Assembly: GCA_964568145.1 (NCBI GenBank)
Contig: CAZMOZ010000006.1
Location: 143,897-207,896 of the forward strand
Direction: 5' to 3'
DNA length: 64,000 nt
Source: DSVZ01 sp964568145
GTDB taxonomy: Bacteria; Verrucomicrobiota; Verrucomicrobiia; Limisphaerales; J093
Part shown: piece by piece, positions 31,826 through 40,112 of the stretch
Position numbering within the stretch: the first letter of the stretch is position 1
Layout: every line of letters begins with the position of its first letter
Notes under the pieces: model-generated
Seen by the model: the letters and a program-made list of their open reading frames with translations, nothing else
Told to the model about the DNA's origin: nothing
The model's database searches: none
Translations under genes and position numbers: made by a program

Positions 31826-34120
31826 TCAATCGGAGGCGGGGCGTTTCGCGACGCGCCTGGCCAGTGCGCTGGCCACACCCACCAAAGCGACGCCGCCAAG
31901 CGCGATCGCAGTCGCCGGACCCAGGCCGGTGGGCCGGTAGCGCAACCGCAGAACCGCCGGCGCCGAGCCGGCGGGGATTTCGATCGCGGAGAAACAGGGC
32001 TCGACGCGCCGCGGTGCGACCGGCTGGTTGCCCAGCGTCGCCCGCCAGCCCGGATAAGCCGTGTCGGTCCAAAGCAGCGTGCCCGCCGGGCCGGGCTCGA
32101 ACGTGACCCGTTGTTCGTTCAACGAAACCAGTTCCGCGCGGAAGGCGCGGGGCGCCTCGCCTTGCCATTGAAAGCTGGCCGGGCCGGCGAGGCGGTTGGT
32201 CTCGAATCGCCCGCCCGCCAGGCCGGGCTCAGTGGTGGTATAGGTGGCATCGGCCACGCGGTTGGCCCAGGCGGTTTGTTCCGATTCCGGCAGGTTGGCG
32301 AAGCAGCGCGGGACCAGCGCCGAGTAACCGTGCAGCACGCGCACGCGCTGGAGATGACCCAGGCAGTTGGGAAAGACCTGATCGTACACCCCGGGCGCCA
32401 CCTCGCGCAGGCGCGCCAGGTCGTGATCCAGCGCAGTGGCCACGCGCCGCTGCTCGGGCCCGCCGGCTTCCAAATGACGCCAGCCGGCGACGGGCTGGTT
32501 TGCGGTGAACCGCGCGTAAAACAGCGCCACCGGCGCCAGGTTCAGCGCCAGCAGGACCGGCCACACGCCCGGACGGCGACGCCAGTCCGGCCGCAGGCAG
32601 AGCGCGGCCACGGCGAGGAGTCCGGCGGTGGCCAGCACGGTTTCGGGATTTCGCACCGAGATTTCGCGCGGCAGGTTGTTCACCTGAAACTCGCGGAGCG
32701 CCGGCGCCGCGGTGAGCGCGCTGCGGGTCGCGGCTTCGCGCAGAACCGCGTCGCGGACGCGCGGCAGCAGGCGCGGGTAGATCACGAAGGCCATGAGGTT
32801 CAACGCTAGCGTGGTCGCCAACGCCAGTCCGGCCAGGCTCCAGCCCCAGGTACGCAACGGCGCGGATTCGCGGCGCAGAAACTCGAGGCCCAGCCCGGCC
32901 AGCACGATCAGGCCCAGCACCGCCAGACCGGCGGACCGCGTGTAAAGCGCGGCTTGCAGCGGCGTGGAAAGGATCAGCAGGTAAGCGAGCACCAGCCCGA
33001 TCGCGACCCGCCAAATTTCCGGTCGGAGCGCCACGCGCCGACCGCGAGCCGCGCCCAGTACCGCCAGCGCCACAGCGGCCGATCCGATGAACACCACAAA
33101 GCCGAGTGCATACTGGCCGAAGAATTTGGAGAGGTCGAGCGACCGGAACGTGCCCAGCGCCCAGGGATGGAACGCGGTGAGCGAAGCCAGGCCGCTCAGC
33201 CACGCAACCGGATTCAGCGGCAGCGGCACCGGGCGCACGCTTAGCCGGTAGAACTCGATTTGGGCCGCCAGCACCGGCGCGGCCAGCAGGGCGCCGAGCA
33301 CGCCGCAACCCGCCACCACCGGCAGCGTCCGCCGCCATTCGCGCCAGGACAAACCGGCTTGCCCGACCAGGAAAGCCAGCGCGAACACCACCACGTAGGC
33401 GTGCGACTGGATGTTGCCGGCGTAAAACACGCCCGCCGCGGCCAGCCCGCCCAGCGGCCAGGCCCACCAGCGTCGTTCCGCGAGCCACGCATCCCAGGCC
33501 AGCCACAGCCACGGATAGAACAAAAAGGCGCCGGCGTTCCACGGATGCCCAAAAAAGATCGCCTGGTACCCGGCGCATTGGCCGGCCAGCGCCAGGCCGA
33601 CGCTGGTCGTGGCGTCGTACCGCCAGCGTCGCAGCAGCGCAAACAGACCCAGGCCGCCGAGCCACCAGTGCAGGATCAAGGTCCAGTTGTAGGCCGGCTC
33701 GAAGGGCAGGGTGAGGTAGCACAGCAGGCGGACCGGGTCGGTTCCGTTGATGTGCGCGTCCGCCAGGAGCGGCCGGCCGCCGAAGGTGTACGGGTCCCAC
33801 CACGGCACTTCGCCGGCGCGGTACGCCTCGTAGAGCGTGCGCTGGAGCGGCAGGTCGTAGGTGAGCTGGTCAATCGTGTAGTGGTTGGCCGGGACGCCCG
33901 CATGGCCGGGCGCCAGCCAGCGGTACTTGGCCAGCAGGGCCGGGGCGATGTCGAGCGGCGCCAGCAGGCGCTCGCCCCACAACGCCCCGCGAAAGACGGC
34001 GAGCGCCAACAGCGCGCTGGTGACGAGGAAGAGGAGGAATGCCCGCCGGTTCGCGCCGTGATCCGTGACGCCGCCAACGGGGCCGCCGGCGTTGTGTTCC
34101 GCTCCGGGATTCAGGCTCAT
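31826..34120 (-). CDS. YfhO-family multi-pass membrane protein
   Basis: A 764-residue product starting at the ATG at 34120, which overlaps the methyltransferase stop codon (ATGA). It has about 12 hydrophobic helices with the GT-C-like YfhO signature: a first loop HYTIDQLTYDLPLQRTLYEA followed by PWWDPYTFGGRPLLADAH, then FFGHPWNAGAFLFYPWLW. The C-terminal extracytoplasmic part carries LHGYSALVPRCFANLP and SYPGW-like DTAYPGWRATLGNQPV, typical of YfhO. In Gram-positives YfhO glycosylates lipoteichoic acid; here a GT-C-type transfer of a sugar from a lipid carrier is likely. With the GT2 and methyltransferase upstream it forms an envelope-glycan cluster. Confidence 0.87.
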   Translation of the reverse strand: MSLNPGAEHNAGGPVGGVTDHGANRRAFLLFLVTSALLALAVFRGALWGERLLAPLDIAPALLAKYRWLAPGHAGVPANHYTIDQLTYDLPLQRTLYEAYRAGEVPWWDPYTFGGRPLLADAHINGTDPVRLLCYLTLPFEPAYNWTLILHWWLGGLGLFALLRRWRYDATTSVGLALAGQCAGYQAIFFGHPWNAGAFLFYPWLWLAWDAWLAERRWWAWPLGGLAAAGVFYAGNIQSHAYVVVFALAFLVGQAGLSWREWRRTLPVVAGCGVLGALLAAPVLAAQIEFYRLSVRPVPLPLNPVAWLSGLASLTAFHPWALGTFRSLDLSKFFGQYALGFVVFIGSAAVALAVLGAARGRRVALRPEIWRVAIGLVLAYLLILSTPLQAALYTRSAGLAVLGLIVLAGLGLEFLRRESAPLRTWGWSLAGLALATTLALNLMAFVIYPRLLPRVRDAVLREAATRSALTAAPALREFQVNNLPREISVRNPETVLATAGLLAVAALCLRPDWRRRPGVWPVLLALNLAPVALFYARFTANQPVAGWRHLEAGGPEQRRVATALDHDLARLREVAPGVYDQVFPNCLGHLQRVRVLHGYSALVPRCFANLPESEQTAWANRVADATYTTTEPGLAGGRFETNRLAGPASFQWQGEAPRAFRAELVSLNEQRVTFEPGPAGTLLWTDTAYPGWRATLGNQPVAPRRVEPCFSAIEIPAGSAPAVLRLRYRPTGLGPATAIALGGVALVGVASALARRVAKRPASD

Positions 34121-34851
34121 GGCGGGGCGGGGTGCGCCACCGCAAGGAGGCTTTGTCCAAAAGGCGGCGCCAGCACGCGGCTTTCCAGCGCATGCACCAG
34201 CGGGAAGATGACGCGATCGAACAGCCGCACGGAAGGCAGGTCGAAGCCGCGCCGGCGCAGCACGCGGAAATTCAGCCACCAGGCGAAATAGCCCGCGCAG
34301 TTGTAATATCGCAGCCGCGTGACGCGAAAGCCGGCGGCCTCGAGCCGGGCGCGCAACGACGGCCGCGTGTAACGCCGGTAATGGCCGAAGTCGCGGTCAA
34401 TCGGCGCGTACAGCTCCGGCCGCGCGGGCACGAACAGGCACAACGCGCCGCGGCGGGCGGCCAGCAGCCGGGCGTAGGCGCGCAGTTCGGCCGCGTCGTC
34501 GGCGATGTGCTCGAGCACGTTCACGCTCAGGACGGCGTCCCAGTCCCGGTCTTCGCCGAGATCGGCGACCGTGCCGCAGACCACGCGCCGGCCGGGCAGG
34601 CTGGCACGGAGCCGCTCGCAGAAGCGCGCCTCGGGCTCGACCGCCACGACTTCGCGCACGCCCGGATGCAGGCACAGCGCGGCGGTGATCTGGCCAATGC
34701 CCGCGCCGACCTCGAGCACCCGCCCGGCGAGATCGGCGCCGAACTCCCGCAGCAGCCGGGCGCGGTAGTTGCGCGCCTCGGCCAGCGCGGCGAACTCGAA
34801 GTCCTCGGTGTGCGCCGCGGCGTTGGGCGGCGCGGCCGGCGGCGGGTTCAT
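34117..34851 (-). CDS. Class I SAM-dependent methyltransferase
   Basis: A 244-residue product starting at the ATG at 34851, overlapping the stop of the glycosyltransferase gene by ATGA. It has a Rossmann methyltransferase fold: motif I VLEVGAGIGQITAALC, the acidic loop VVAVEPEARFCERLR, motif IV WDAVLSVNVLEHIADDAAEL. The C-terminal region has hydrophobic helices (NCAGYFAWWLNFRVLRRRGF) often seen in methyltransferases next to polyprenyl-phosphate glycosyltransferases. The substrate is probably a glycolipid or glycan precursor, inferred from context. Confidence 0.87.
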   Translation of the reverse strand: MNPPPAAPPNAAAHTEDFEFAALAEARNYRARLLREFGADLAGRVLEVGAGIGQITAALCLHPGVREVVAVEPEARFCERLRASLPGRRVVCGTVADLGEDRDWDAVLSVNVLEHIADDAAELRAYARLLAARRGALCLFVPARPELYAPIDRDFGHYRRYTRPSLRARLEAAGFRVTRLRYYNCAGYFAWWLNFRVLRRRGFDLPSVRLFDRVIFPLVHALESRVLAPPFGQSLLAVAHPAPP

Positions 34852-35576
34852 GGCAGCGGCTTGAGGCGGTACTTGAGGATGCACCACAGCGCGCGCACGG
34901 CGTCCTTCCAGCCGATCTTCTTGCCCTCGGCGTAGGTGCGGCCGTAGTACGAGATGGGCACCTCGTAAATGCGCACGCCCAGCCGGGCGACCTTGGCGGT
35001 GATCTCCGGCTCGAACCCGAAGCGGTTTTCCTCGATGACGATGCGTTCGAGCACCTCCCGGCGGAACGCCTTGTAACAGGTTTCCATGTCCGAGAGGTTC
35101 AGGTTCGTGGCCATGTTCGAGAACGTGGTCAGCAGCCGGTTGGCCACCGAATGCCAGTAGTACAGCACGCGGTGCGCGCCCGCGCCCTGGAAGCGCGAGC
35201 CGAACACCACGTCCGCCTTGCCCGCCAGGATGGGCGCCAGCACGGTGTGGTACTCGGCCGGGTCGTACTCGAGGTCGGCGTCCTGCACGATGACGACGGG
35301 CGCGCGGGCGTGGGCGAAGCCGGTGCGCAGGGCGGCGCCCTTGCCCTGGTTGACTTCGTGGTGGAGGAGCAACAGACGCGGGTCGCCGTCGGCCAGGCGC
35401 TCGAGCGCCTCGCGGGTGCCGTCGGTCGAGGCGTCGTTCACCACCACAAGCTGCTGCACCGCCCGCTGGGCCAGGACCGCCTGGACGACCTCGGCGACGG
35501 TGGCCCGCTCGTTGTACACCGGCATGACGACCGCCAGACAGGGCGCGAGGTCGGCGTTGGACTTGGCTTCGGTCAT
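34848..35576 (-). CDS. GT2 glycosyltransferase, dolichol-phosphate-mannose-synthase-like
   Basis: A 242-residue cytoplasmic GT-A protein without the C-terminal membrane helices. Motifs: VVMPVYNERATVAEVVQAVL, VVVNDASTDGT (first Asp), NQGKGAALRTGFAHA, VIVQDADLEYDPAEY (DxD-like DAD), FGSRFQGAGAHRVLYYW, SDMETCYKAFRRE and EVPISYYGRTYAEGKKIGWK. These closely match polyprenol-phosphate mannose/glucose synthases. It would make a polyprenyl-P-sugar donor for the YfhO-type transferase encoded two genes downstream. First gene of the GT2-methyltransferase-YfhO operon. Confidence 0.9.
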   Translation of the reverse strand: MTEAKSNADLAPCLAVVMPVYNERATVAEVVQAVLAQRAVQQLVVVNDASTDGTREALERLADGDPRLLLLHHEVNQGKGAALRTGFAHARAPVVIVQDADLEYDPAEYHTVLAPILAGKADVVFGSRFQGAGAHRVLYYWHSVANRLLTTFSNMATNLNLSDMETCYKAFRREVLERIVIEENRFGFEPEITAKVARLGVRIYEVPISYYGRTYAEGKKIGWKDAVRALWCILKYRLKPLP

Positions 35577-35938
35577 GTCAAAGTGCGGCGGAGCCTAAAG
35601 GACGCGGCGCGCGGCGGGCGAGCACGAACCACGGCGTGGAACATGAAGACCACGGGTCGCGCGGATTGGCCGGGACTGGCGGGGCGTAGCCCAAAAGCAG
35701 GGCCGCAAAAAGGCGCAAACAGCGCCAAGGCGCCACACGCTCAAAACCGAAAACCGAAGTTGAGGATCACGCCCGCCCCGGGCGTTGCGGGAGGCGCCCC
35801 GCCTCTCGCTGCCGAGCGCGCGAACCGTGGCAGATCGGGTTTGGGAACGGGGCGGTTTTCCGCGAGGCGCGGAAAACTGCGCCCGGGGCGGGCGCGATTC
35901 CCGGCGCTGCTTCAGGCTTTGCGTTCGTGCCGCGCGGC
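35577..35938. other. Intergenic region with a nested inverted-repeat structure
   Basis: No gene. A 15-bp arm CGCCCGCCCCGGGCG at 35770-35784 pairs perfectly with CGCCCGGGGCGGGCG at 35880-35894. Inside lie GTTTTCCGC/GCGGAAAAC (35855-35863 and 35869-35877) and GAGGC/GCCTC near 35791-35805. The whole structure is about 125 bp and sits 45 bp after the P-type ATPase stop. A short heptad-like stretch (aaaaccg repeated, then aagttga) lies at 35747-35767. Confidence 0.55.
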
Positions 35939-38029
35939 TCACGCCGGCGCGGGGGCCAAAGGCGCGGCGGGGGCCGGGGTGACGCCGGGGGCGGGCGGGG
36001 CGGCGGCCTGGAATGGCTCGAGTTCCTCACCCTCGCGCACGAGGCGGGCGCTGTTGAAGACGACGATCAGCGAGCCGGCGTTGTGCATGATGGCCGCCAC
36101 GATCGGATTGATGTAGCCGAAGGCCGCCAGCGTGAGGCCGCCGATGATGAAGAAGACACCGAAGAGGAAGTTCTGGTTGATCACGTTGCGGGTCATGCGC
36201 GAGAGCCGCACCAAGAACGGCAGCCGGCGGAGGTCGTTGTTCATCAGCGCGATGGTCGCGCTGTGGATGGCAACCTCGCTGCCGGCGGCGCCCATGGCGA
36301 TGCCCATGTCGCCGGCGGCCAGGGCCGGCGCGTCGTTCACGCCGTCGCCCACCACGGCCACGCGGTAGCCCTTGGCCTTCATCTGCCGGACAAACTCGAC
36401 CTTGTTTTGCGGCAGGCACTCCGCCATGACCTCTTCGCAGCCGATCTCGCGGGCGACGCGCGCGGCCACGGGCTGGCGGTCGCCGGACACCATGGCGATG
36501 CGGCGCACGCCTGTCTTGAGCAACGTGGCGAGGGATTCGCGCGCCTCGGACCGGGTCTGGTCACGCAGGCCGATCCAGCCCAGGTAACGGCCATCGCGGG
36601 CCACGTAGATGAGGCTGAAGCCCTCGGTTTCGTTCAGGTCCACCGAGCGGGTGAGGTCGTCGGCCACGCCGTTGTCCTTGAGCCACTGGGCGCGGCCGAT
36701 GATGACGTCGGCGCCGTCCACCTGGGCGCGGATGCCGCGGCCGGCGGTTTCCTTGAAGTTCCTGGGTTCGGTCAACGGGACGCCCACCTCCTGGGCCAGT
36801 TCGCCGAGCGCCTTGGCGGTGGGGTGGTTGCTGTACTTCTCGGCGGAGGCGGCCAGGCGCAGCAGCTCGGCGGGTTTGATGTCGCCCAGCGGCAGGAGCC
36901 GGCTGACGGCCAGGCGGCCGGTGGTGAGCGTGCCGGTCTTGTCGAAGATGAAGGCGTTGATGCGCGCGGCCAGCTCGATGTCGGCCACGTTCTTGATGAG
37001 GATGCCGAGGCGGGCGGCGGCGGACAGCGCGGCCACCATGGCGGTGGGCGAGGCCAGGATGAACGCGCACGGGCAGGCCACAACCAGCACGGAGATGACG
37101 CGGTTGAGGTCGTGGGTGAAGGCCCAGACCAGCGCGCCCAGCACCAGCACCAGCGGCGTGTAATAGACCATGTACTGGTCCACGATGCGCATGAACGGCA
37201 GCTTGGTCTTCTCGGCGGCGAGGATCAGCTCGCGCACGCGCCCGAGCGTGGTGTCGTGGCCGGCCTTGGTCACGCGCACCTCGAGCACGCCGGTGAGGTT
37301 TTGCGTGCCGGCGAACACCAGGTCGCCGGGCTTCTTGTCCACCGGCAGCGATTCGCCGGTGATGGTGGCCTGGTTGAACGAGCCTTCGCCCGACACGATC
37401 ACGCCGTCAGCCGCCACGTTGTCGCCGGGGCGGATGCGGATCACGTCGCCGACCTTGAGATCGGACACCGGCACCTCCTCCTCGGCGCCAGCCGCGAGCA
37501 GCCGGCGGGCCTTGGTGGGGGTGAGCTTGATGAGCGACTCGATGGAGGCGCGCGCGCCCGCGGCGGTGCGGGTCTCGATGATTTCGCCCAGCAGCATGAA
37601 AAAGGCGACGATGCCGGCGGTCTGGTAATCGCCGACGCCGTAGCCGGCGGCCTCGCCGGCCCCCAGGGCGGCCGCGCCCTTGCCGAAGGAGGCCAGCACG
37701 GCGATGGCCACGAGTTCGTTGATGCTGAGGATCCCGCGGCGCAGGTCCTTGACCGCCGTCCAGATGATCGGCGCGCCGAGGATGACGGCGCCGACCATGG
37801 CGCTGGCGCTGGCGACCATCCGGCCGCCGTCGAAGAACCACGAGACCAGGAACGAATTGATCAGGAACATCATGCCGATGAGCGTCTGGGTGAGACGCAC
37901 CGGGATGTGTTCGTGGTCGTGGACGCAGCCCGCGCAGGACTCGTGCTCGTCGTGCGCGTGGTCGTGATGCGCGTGCGCGCCGTGGTCGTGCTGGTGTTGC
38001 TGCCGGGAAAGGAGCGAGGTGACTTGCAT
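35939..38029 (-). CDS. Heavy-metal-translocating P-type (P1B) ATPase with His-rich N-terminus
   Basis: A 696-residue P1B ATPase. Residues 11-42 are a metal-binding tail packed with His (HQHDHGAHAHHDHAHDEHES) plus CAGC; there is no ferredoxin-like HMA domain. Catalytic motifs are intact: TITGESLPV (actuator), VVACPCAFILASP (CPC in TM6), FDKTGTLTTG (phosphorylated Asp), SNHPTAKAL (HP motif), VVGDGVNDAPALAAGD. The CPC and the His-rich tail suggest Zn2+, Cd2+ or Co2+ export across the inner membrane. It is the last gene of a run with three SPFH proteins and an ABC-2 permease, only 27 bp after the preceding gene. Confidence 0.92.
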   Translation of the reverse strand: MQVTSLLSRQQHQHDHGAHAHHDHAHDEHESCAGCVHDHEHIPVRLTQTLIGMMFLINSFLVSWFFDGGRMVASASAMVGAVILGAPIIWTAVKDLRRGILSINELVAIAVLASFGKGAAALGAGEAAGYGVGDYQTAGIVAFFMLLGEIIETRTAAGARASIESLIKLTPTKARRLLAAGAEEEVPVSDLKVGDVIRIRPGDNVAADGVIVSGEGSFNQATITGESLPVDKKPGDLVFAGTQNLTGVLEVRVTKAGHDTTLGRVRELILAAEKTKLPFMRIVDQYMVYYTPLVLVLGALVWAFTHDLNRVISVLVVACPCAFILASPTAMVAALSAAARLGILIKNVADIELAARINAFIFDKTGTLTTGRLAVSRLLPLGDIKPAELLRLAASAEKYSNHPTAKALGELAQEVGVPLTEPRNFKETAGRGIRAQVDGADVIIGRAQWLKDNGVADDLTRSVDLNETEGFSLIYVARDGRYLGWIGLRDQTRSEARESLATLLKTGVRRIAMVSGDRQPVAARVAREIGCEEVMAECLPQNKVEFVRQMKAKGYRVAVVGDGVNDAPALAAGDMGIAMGAAGSEVAIHSATIALMNNDLRRLPFLVRLSRMTRNVINQNFLFGVFFIIGGLTLAAFGYINPIVAAIMHNAGSLIVVFNSARLVREGEELEPFQAAAPPAPGVTPAPAAPLAPAPA

Positions 38030-38056
38030 GGCGGGTGAAGGTGGTGCGGAAACGGG

Positions 38057-39172
38057 TCAGCGCGTGGCCGGGGCTTCGCGTTTCACGGGTTCGCGGCTGA
38101 GCTGCAGGCGCACTTCGCGCGACTGGCTGAAGTCACGTTCCGGCAGGAAGAACTTCTCCTGGGCATTGGTCAGCACCCGGGACAGACGGGCGGTCAGCAG
38201 GCGCTGCCGGAACAACTCGGGGTCCTTCAAGTACTCGGGCAACTGGTCGCGGAACGCCTGCGCCTCCGAGGCGATGGCGGTGACGAGCCGGTTGCTGCTG
38301 CCCAGGGCGCGGGCGATGATGGCGTCCGCCTCGCCCAAGGCCTTGCTGGTGATCTGGTCGCGGTAGCCGAGGGCGTCGCTGATCTTGCGGCTGCGCTCCT
38401 GCTCGGCGGCGTTGACCTGCTCGAAGGCCAGCCGCACGTCCACGGGCGTCTTGGTCTCGACGTCGCTCGGCTCGAGCGTGATGCCCAGGTCCGCCTCGGT
38501 GATCTTGGCGCGGACGCGCTCGAGGACCAGGTCGCGGAAGCCGGCCTTGTCCTTGTAGAGCGCGGTGTCGGCGGTCATCCGGGCCGAGGCGAAAATGAGG
38601 GCGTTGTTCAGGATGTTGGTGAGCAGCGCCGGCGCGTTGGCGAAGCCGAAGGTGTAGCGGATCGGATCGGTGATGCGGTACTTCACCGTGGCGCGGGCGT
38701 GGAGGATGTTGCCGTCCGCGGAGAGCGTGTAGCCGTCGGCCTCGGGCCGGAGCATGCCCGTGGCGGGCGGTTCCTGGTTCGAAGCCTCCATCTCGGGCGT
38801 GGTGGCATGCCAGCCGGTGATGGAGGTGACGGTCTGGATTTCGCCGACCGGGATGCGCACCGGCTCGTTGATCGGATACGGCCAGGCCCAATGCCAGCCG
38901 GGCTTCTTGAGCTGGTCATCGCCCACGCCCATCGGCCGGCCGAAGAACAGGACGATGGCCCGCTGGTTGGGCTGCACCACGAACATGCCCGAGCACAGGA
39001 ACACCAGCACCAGGACCGCCATCAGGAACTTGACGATCTTGAAGCTGCTGCGGAACGCCTCGGAGAGCGCCTGCGAACTGGCGTCATCCACCGCCGGAGT
39101 GGCGGGCGGCGGGGCGGCCGCCGCTGGCGGTGTGGGCGGCAGGTTGGACGGGGGCAGTTGCGGATCGTTCAT
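38057..39172 (-). CDS. SPFH-domain membrane protein, HflK-like (third of three)
   Basis: A 371-residue product. A Pro/Ala-rich cytoplasmic leader of about 45 residues, one transmembrane helix (FLMAVLVLVFLCSGMFVV), then a band-7/SPFH domain (QPNQRAIVLFFGRPMG, ILHARATVKYRITDPIRYTF) and a coiled-coil helix rich in Glu/Ala/Arg (EQERSRKISDALGYRDQITS, KALGEADAIIARALGSSNR). Such proteins form membrane-microdomain cages and in E. coli regulate FtsH. It overlaps the upstream SPFH gene by 4 bp (ATGA). No ftsH is in the window. Confidence 0.85.
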   Translation of the reverse strand: MNDPQLPPSNLPPTPPAAAAPPPATPAVDDASSQALSEAFRSSFKIVKFLMAVLVLVFLCSGMFVVQPNQRAIVLFFGRPMGVGDDQLKKPGWHWAWPYPINEPVRIPVGEIQTVTSITGWHATTPEMEASNQEPPATGMLRPEADGYTLSADGNILHARATVKYRITDPIRYTFGFANAPALLTNILNNALIFASARMTADTALYKDKAGFRDLVLERVRAKITEADLGITLEPSDVETKTPVDVRLAFEQVNAAEQERSRKISDALGYRDQITSKALGEADAIIARALGSSNRLVTAIASEAQAFRDQLPEYLKDPELFRQRLLTARLSRVLTNAQEKFFLPERDFSQSREVRLQLSREPVKREAPATR

Positions 39173-40086
39173 GGCTGGGAACCCGGTTGGCTCTTGCGGC
39201 CGGACGGTGAGATCGCGCCCTGGAGCAGGTCAAAGGGCGGGGTGCGCGGGTCCAGCACCAGCGTGGCGCGTTCCTTCAAGGACTGCTCCAGCGCGTCGAG
39301 CTTCAACAGAAACACGGCCAGCTCGGTGTTTTGCTCGAAGGTCTTGAGCTGGGCGGCGGCGCGGGCCTCGGCTTCGCCCAGGATCTGCCGCGCCCGGGCG
39401 TCGGCCTCGGCCAGGATCTGCTCGCGCCTCAGGTCGGCCTCAGAGCGGATGCTGATGGCTTCCTTCTCGCCCTCGCCCTGGAACTGCTTCACCAGGCGCT
39501 CGCGTTCGGCCTTCATGCGCTCGAAGACCTTGGTGGTGATGCTCTCGGGGAGCCCGATCTGTTTGATGCCGAGCAGGACGATCTCGACGCCGAAATTGGC
39601 GGTGGCCTTGCGCACCTCCTCGAGCATCTCGGTCTCGATGGCGTCGAACTTGAGCGCCTGCGGGTCCACGGAGATGAAGTCCGACAGCGGATGGCTGCCC
39701 ACGGTGTTGTTCTTGGCGGTGCGAAGCTGGATTTCCAGGTTGCGCTCCGCCTCGGCCACGCTCTCGCCGAAGTATTCCAGGAATTGCCGGGGGTCCTTCA
39801 CCCGCCAGCCGAGGAAGACCTCAATCACGATGATCCGGGCGTCCGCGGTGGTGGTCTGCTCGTACTTCTTTTCGAGGTTGCGGACGCGGTTGTCGTAGCG
39901 GTGGACGTTCTGGATCGGCCACGGCAGCCGGAAGTACAGGCCGGGCTGCTCGATGCTCCGCGAATAGCGGCCCAGGGTGGTCACGATCACCACCTCGGTC
40001 TGCCGCACCTGGAAGGCGAACAGCATCGCGGCGAAGATGAGCACCACCACCGCGCCGGTGGCGAGGGTCAGGGGGTTGTTCTTCAT
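39169..40086 (-). CDS. SPFH-domain membrane protein, HflC-like (second of three)
   Basis: A 305-residue product from the ATG at 40086 (a TTG 12 bp upstream is less likely). One N-terminal helix (LTLATGAVVVLIFAAMLFAF) precedes an SPFH domain: VRQTEVVIVTTLGRYSRSIE, PGLYFRLPWPIQNVHRYDNR, VIEVFLGWRVKDPRQFLEYF. A long coiled coil follows (MKAERERLVKQFQGEGEKEA, LRREQILAEADARARQILGE). The RLPWPIQNVH signature is typical of HflC. It is translationally coupled to the downstream HflK-like gene. Confidence 0.88.
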   Translation of the reverse strand: MKNNPLTLATGAVVVLIFAAMLFAFQVRQTEVVIVTTLGRYSRSIEQPGLYFRLPWPIQNVHRYDNRVRNLEKKYEQTTTADARIIVIEVFLGWRVKDPRQFLEYFGESVAEAERNLEIQLRTAKNNTVGSHPLSDFISVDPQALKFDAIETEMLEEVRKATANFGVEIVLLGIKQIGLPESITTKVFERMKAERERLVKQFQGEGEKEAISIRSEADLRREQILAEADARARQILGEAEARAAAQLKTFEQNTELAVFLLKLDALEQSLKERATLVLDPRTPPFDLLQGAISPSGRKSQPGSQP

Positions 40087-40112
40087 GGTCGGGGTCAATC
40101 AGGCTCGGGAGT

